A stretch of 64,000 nt of DNA from Leucobacter triazinivorans. GTDB taxonomy: Bacteria > Actinomycetota > Actinomycetes > Actinomycetales > Microbacteriaceae. The stretch covers positions 1,984,001 through 2,048,000 of the forward strand of contig NZ_CP035806.1 in assembly GCF_004208635.1 (NCBI RefSeq), written 5' to 3'. Positions within the stretch are counted from its first letter, which is position 1; the number at the start of each line of letters is the position of its first letter. The translations under genes were made by a program, and so were the position numbers. The notes under the pieces are model-generated. The model was not told the origin of the DNA and did not search any database. It worked only from the letters and a program-made list of their open reading frames with translations. Below are positions 60,978 to 64,000 of this stretch, piece after piece.

Positions 60978-62234
60978 ATGCAGACGAACGAAGACGGCAC
61001 CACCACGATCGGCGTGGGCCTCATCAGCGTGGGCTGGATGGGGCAGCTGCACAGCCGTGCCTACGCGAACCTGCGGTACGTCTACCCGGACCTCAAGATC
61101 ACGCCCCGGCTGGCGCACGCCGCCGATCCCGCGCCGGCCCGCGCCGAGGAGGCCGTCGAGGTGCTCGGCTACGAACGCGCCTCCGCCGACTACCGCGAGG
61201 TGCTGAACGACCCCGAGGTCGACGTCGTCTCCATCTGCGCACCCAACTTCCTGCACGCCGAGATCGGCATCGCCGCCGCGAAGGCCGGCAAGCACTTCTG
61301 GATCGAGAAGCCCGTGGGCCGCGGCGAGCACGAGACCCGCGCCGTCGCCGACGCGGCCGCCGAGGCCGGCGTCGTCACCGCGATCGGCTTCAACTACCGC
61401 CACGCGCCCGCGGTCGAGCACCTGCGCAAGCTCATCGCCGAGGGCGAGCTCGGCCGCATCACCAACGTGCGCGGGCAGATGTTCGCCGACTACTCCTCCG
61501 ACCCGCGTGGCGCGCTGTCGTGGCGCTTCGTGCGCGGTCTCGCGGGCAACGGCGTGCTGGGCGACCTCATGGGCCACCTGGTCGACCTCGTGCAGTACAC
61601 GCTCGGCCCCATCGCCGAGGTCAGCGCGCTGACCTCGACCGTCTACACCGAGCGCCCCGAGCTGCCGATGGGCACCGGCACGCACTTCGCCGTGATCGAG
61701 GACGACGCAGATGTCGAGATGAAGCCCGTCGAGAACGAGGACTACGCCGCCATGCTCGTGCGCCTCTCGGGCGATGCGGTGGCCGCCGACGCGGTCGGCA
61801 CGCTCGAGGCCTCCCGCGTCGCGGTGGGGCCGCGCGCCAGCTACGGCATCGAGATATACGGCACCGAGGGATCCGCGTACTGGGACTTCGAGCGCATGAA
61901 CGAGCTGCACCTCTCGGGCGGCCTCGGCACGGAGAACCAGGGCTACACCCGCGTCATGGCGCACCCGGGCATGGGCGACTTCGGCCGCTTCCAGCCCGGC
62001 GCCGGCACCTCGATGGGCTACGACGACCTCAAGGTGATCGAGGCGAGGAAGTTCCTCCAGGCCGTGCTCGGTCGCGAGCACCTCAACTCGAACATCCAGG
62101 ACGCAGTCTCGGCTGCCCAGGTGGTCACCGCCGCCGAGCGCTCGGCCGAGGCCCGCAGCTGGGAGCGGAGCGCGCCCGTCGCCGGCACGACCGCCGCCGT
62201 CCGGGGTGAGCACGGCCCAACCCTCGCCGGTTGA
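60978..62234 (+). CDS. Gfo/Idh/MocA-family dehydrogenase, cyclitol/glycoside type
   Basis: A 418-residue oxidoreductase: VGLISVGWMGQLHSRAY, IEKPVGRGEHE near residue 113, and LGDLMGHLVDLVQYTLG near 195 with the active-site His. ENEDYAAMLVRL matches the related motif of the 43838 protein, pointing to the same large subfamily (some members oxidise inositols or the 3-position of glycosides). Its stop codon lies within the left arm of a palindrome (62227). First gene of an operon with an IolE-like protein and another Gfo/Idh. Confidence 0.85.
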   Translation: MQTNEDGTTTIGVGLISVGWMGQLHSRAYANLRYVYPDLKITPRLAHAADPAPARAEEAVEVLGYERASADYREVLNDPEVDVVSICAPNFLHAEIGIAAAKAGKHFWIEKPVGRGEHETRAVADAAAEAGVVTAIGFNYRHAPAVEHLRKLIAEGELGRITNVRGQMFADYSSDPRGALSWRFVRGLAGNGVLGDLMGHLVDLVQYTLGPIAEVSALTSTVYTERPELPMGTGTHFAVIEDDADVEMKPVENEDYAAMLVRLSGDAVAADAVGTLEASRVAVGPRASYGIEIYGTEGSAYWDFERMNELHLSGGLGTENQGYTRVMAHPGMGDFGRFQPGAGTSMGYDDLKVIEARKFLQAVLGREHLNSNIQDAVSAAQVVTAAERSAEARSWERSAPVAGTTAAVRGEHGPTLAG

Positions 62235-62310
62235 GCGACGAGCTCGCGAGGAGTCGCAACCCGGATCCCGCGTACCGGGTTGCGACTCCGCTGGCGCTCC
62301 GCTCAACCGG
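62227..62310. repeat. palindrome with GAGTCGCA core (related to family A) overlapping a stop codon
   Basis: CCGGTTGAGCG, GAGTCGCAACCCGG, a 10-base loop, CCGGGTTGCGACTC and CGCTCAACCGG: an 84-bp imperfect palindrome. It shares the inner GAGTCGCA with family A but has different ends. The TGA of the 60978 gene lies in its left arm. Confidence 0.8.
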
Positions 62311-62362
62311 CGGGGACGCACCACACCGACGAACATCGACGAACACCGACGAAGGAGTCCCC

Positions 62363-63274
62363 ATGAACGCCCGTATCGCATCCGCCCCCATCAGCTGGGG
62401 GGTCATCGAGGTCCCCGACTGGGGGTTGCAGCTCGACCGTGAGCGGGTGCTCTCGGAGATGGTCGGCCTCGGCATCGAGGCGACCGAATTCGGGCCCGAG
62501 GGGTTCCTGCCCGACGCCCCGGCCGAGCGGGCCGAGGCGCTCGCCGAGGCGGGCCTGCGCGCCGTCGGCGGCTTCTTCCCGGTGGTGCTGCACCGATCCG
62601 CCGAGCCCGGCAGCGACGAGGATCCGCTGCCAGCGATCAAGCGCGAGCTCGAGGCGTACGTGGCGGCCGGTGCGGGCACCATGGTGCTCTCCGCGGTGAC
62701 GGGCGAGGACGGCTACGACGGCGCGGCGGAGCTGAGCGAGGCGGAGTGGCGGGCGCTGCTCGAGAACCTCGACCGCGCGCTCGACGCCGCCGCTCGGGTG
62801 GGCGTCGTCGCGACGCTGCACCCGCACCTCGGTACCGTGGTGGAGACCCCCGAGGCCGTGGCGCGCGTGGTCGCGGGATCCCGCATCGGCCTCTGCCTCG
62901 ACACCGGCCACTACACGCTCGGCGGCGGCGATCCGGTCGCCTTCGTGCGGCAGCACGCCGCTCGTATCGTGCACGCCCACCTCAAGGACGTGAGCCTCGA
63001 CGTCGCGGCCCGCGTGCGCGCGGGAGAGATCGACTACCGCGAGGGCGTGCGCCGCGGCATGTATCAGGCGCTCGGCGCCGGCGACGCCCGCATCGGGGAG
63101 ATCGTCGAGGCGCTGCGCGAGGCAGGGTACGACGGCTGGTACGTGCTGGAGCAGGACACGGTCGTGGAGAACGAGGAGGATGCGGCGCGAGCGCTCGACA
63201 ACGCGCGGCGCAGCGCGGCCTTCATCAGGGCGGCCGTCGGGGCCGGTGCCGGAAGCACGGCGGTCGCGGTATGA
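62363..63274 (+). CDS. IolE-like inosose dehydratase / TIM-barrel isomerase
   Basis: A 303-residue xylose-isomerase-like protein: IASAPISWGVIEVPDWGLQLD, TEFGPEGFLPD near residue 45, TLHPHLGTVVE near 153, CLDTGHYTLGGGD near 180, HAHLKDV near 210 and VLEQDT near 268. SWGV, GPEGFLP and LDTGH parallel IolE at 36315. With the upstream Gfo/Idh it could perform oxidation and dehydration of a cyclitol. Ribosome site GAAGGAGT precedes the ATG. Confidence 0.85.
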   Translation: MNARIASAPISWGVIEVPDWGLQLDRERVLSEMVGLGIEATEFGPEGFLPDAPAERAEALAEAGLRAVGGFFPVVLHRSAEPGSDEDPLPAIKRELEAYVAAGAGTMVLSAVTGEDGYDGAAELSEAEWRALLENLDRALDAAARVGVVATLHPHLGTVVETPEAVARVVAGSRIGLCLDTGHYTLGGGDPVAFVRQHAARIVHAHLKDVSLDVAARVRAGEIDYREGVRRGMYQALGAGDARIGEIVEALREAGYDGWYVLEQDTVVENEEDAARALDNARRSAAFIRAAVGAGAGSTAVAV

Positions 63275-64000
63275 GCGCCCCGCTGCGCATCGGGCTGCTG
63301 GGGGCGTCGAGGATCGCCGAGCTCGCGATCACGGAGGCGAGCGGGGAGACCGGCGACATCCGGGCCGCCGTCGCGGCGCGGGATCCCGAACGCGCCCGCG
63401 CCTACGCCCGTGAGCACGGCTACGAGGGGATCCGCGAGAGCTACGAGGCGCTCGTCGCCGATGACTCCCTCGACCTGATCTACATCGGCCTGCCCAACGG
63501 CCTGCACGCCGAGTGGACGGTGCGCGCGCTCGACGCCGGCCGCTCGGTGCTCGTGGAGAAGCCGTTCGCCGCGAATCTCGCGGAGTTCGACCGGGTCGCC
63601 GCACGCCTCGAGTCGGCCCGGGGGTGGGCCTGGGAGGCCTTCCACTACGCCGATCATCCCGCGGTGCACCGGCTCATCGATCTCGTGCGACGCGGTGAGA
63701 TCGGCGAGATCCGCGAGGTCGATGTGCACATGGACATGCCGTCGCCGTCGGCGAGCGATCCGCGCTGGAACTTCGATCTCGCCGGCGGCACCATGATGGA
63801 CCTGGGCTGCTACGCGCTCAACGGCTTGCTGCTGCTCGGCGACGCCGTCGGGGCGCCGGTCGAACTGGTCTCGGCCGAAGTCGATCCGTACGAGGGCGAT
63901 GCCCGCGTCGACGCGACGGTGCGTGCCCGACTGGCCCTCGGGAGCGCCCCGGTCACGATGCACACCAGCATGGTGAGCCCCGACTGGAACTTCGGTCTGC
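63271..64000 (+). CDS. Gfo/Idh/MocA-family dehydrogenase (3' end beyond window)
   Basis: The first 243 residues of a dehydrogenase coupled by ATGA to the IolE-like gene. LRIGLLGASRIAELAI is the cofactor loop, VEKPFAAN near residue 91 has the catalytic Lys, and GGTMMDLGCYALNGLLLLG near 170 shows Cys-Tyr instead of the usual His pair, the variant found in xylose/dihydrodiol dehydrogenases. It is the fifth Gfo/Idh gene of the island. Truncated by the window edge at 64000. Confidence 0.82.
   Translation, partial: MSAPLRIGLLGASRIAELAITEASGETGDIRAAVAARDPERARAYAREHGYEGIRESYEALVADDSLDLIYIGLPNGLHAEWTVRALDAGRSVLVEKPFAANLAEFDRVAARLESARGWAWEAFHYADHPAVHRLIDLVRRGEIGEIREVDVHMDMPSPSASDPRWNFDLAGGTMMDLGCYALNGLLLLGDAVGAPVELVSAEVDPYEGDARVDATVRARLALGSAPVTMHTSMVSPDWNFGL

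Noticed and set aside
1..64000. tRNA, rRNA, insertion sequences or prophage
   Set aside because: I found no cloverleaf, rRNA segment, transposase or integrase; the holin-family gene at 4710 belongs to a chromosomal family and has no phage neighbours.

Overview
The window is G+C-rich (clearly around 70 % by eye), densely coded and shows the codon use, GTG/TTG starts and gene families of a high-GC actinobacterium. A GntR-type inositol regulator with a Corynebacterium-like operator motif, a copZ-copA cluster with a CsoR-like site and an MshA-like glycosyltransferase all point to Actinobacteria. Microbacteriaceae (for example a Leucobacter-like organism) is my best guess, but no rRNA or other marker is present to prove it. 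I see no tRNA, rRNA, insertion sequence, CRISPR array or phage.

Layout. 1-5117: housekeeping and small membrane proteins, a siderophore-interacting protein, purB, and the decayed 3' half of a low-molecular-weight tyrosine phosphatase. 5230-10205: an aminotransferase followed by the E1-alpha, E1-beta and E2 subunits of a pyruvate or branched-chain 2-oxoacid dehydrogenase. 10319-21588: an IclR regulator divergent from a tightly overlapping ten-gene operon. It joins an osmoprotectant-type ABC importer to a formaldehyde-activating-enzyme (Fae) homologue, a 3-hydroxyisobutyrate-dehydrogenase-like reductase, an aldehyde dehydrogenase, a KduD-like SDR, an AGPS-like FAD oxidase and an FGGY kinase; its substrate is unknown. 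21652-26771: an aquaporin, then a copper operon (copZ, secreted copper protein, copA, CDF exporter) with a CsoR-like operator. 26895-28136: an MshA-like glycosyltransferase.

28460-63274 and beyond: a large cyclitol-catabolism island. The first part is a complete myo-inositol pathway: GntR regulator (iolR), iolC, aldolase, iolA, iolB, iolD, iolE, iolG, iolH and an MFS inositol transporter (iolT). The second part repeats the early steps with paralogues. It holds two LacI regulators, five Gfo/Idh dehydrogenases in total, several TIM-barrel isomerase/dehydratases, a second IolD-like ring hydrolase coupled by 4-bp overlaps to an HpaI-type aldolase and a D-2-hydroxyacid dehydrogenase, a second aldehyde dehydrogenase, and an FrcBCA-type sugar ABC importer. 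There is no second IolC kinase or IolB isomerase, so the paralogous branch looks non-phosphorylative.

Regulation can be read from the DNA. A 12-mer TTGTCYTWWCAA occurs before iolC, iolE, a second iolG and the 60978 dehydrogenase (GntR/IolR sites). The palindrome TTGGACCGGTCCAA directly abuts the -10 box of three promoters (49891 ALDH, 56871 importer, 60978 dehydrogenase). A related palindrome, TTGGAGCGCTCCAA, lies between the first LacI gene and its divergent target. At 60890-60916 the GntR-type and LacI-type sites sit side by side on one promoter.

The intergenic DNA is full of palindromic repeats. One 60-140-bp family (ends GTCATYCTGCGC / GCGCAGGATGAC) occupies nearly every gap of the iol operon, and one copy lies in frame inside a coding sequence. 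A second family with a shared core and variable tips is present three times, and three further long hairpins share geometry but not sequence.
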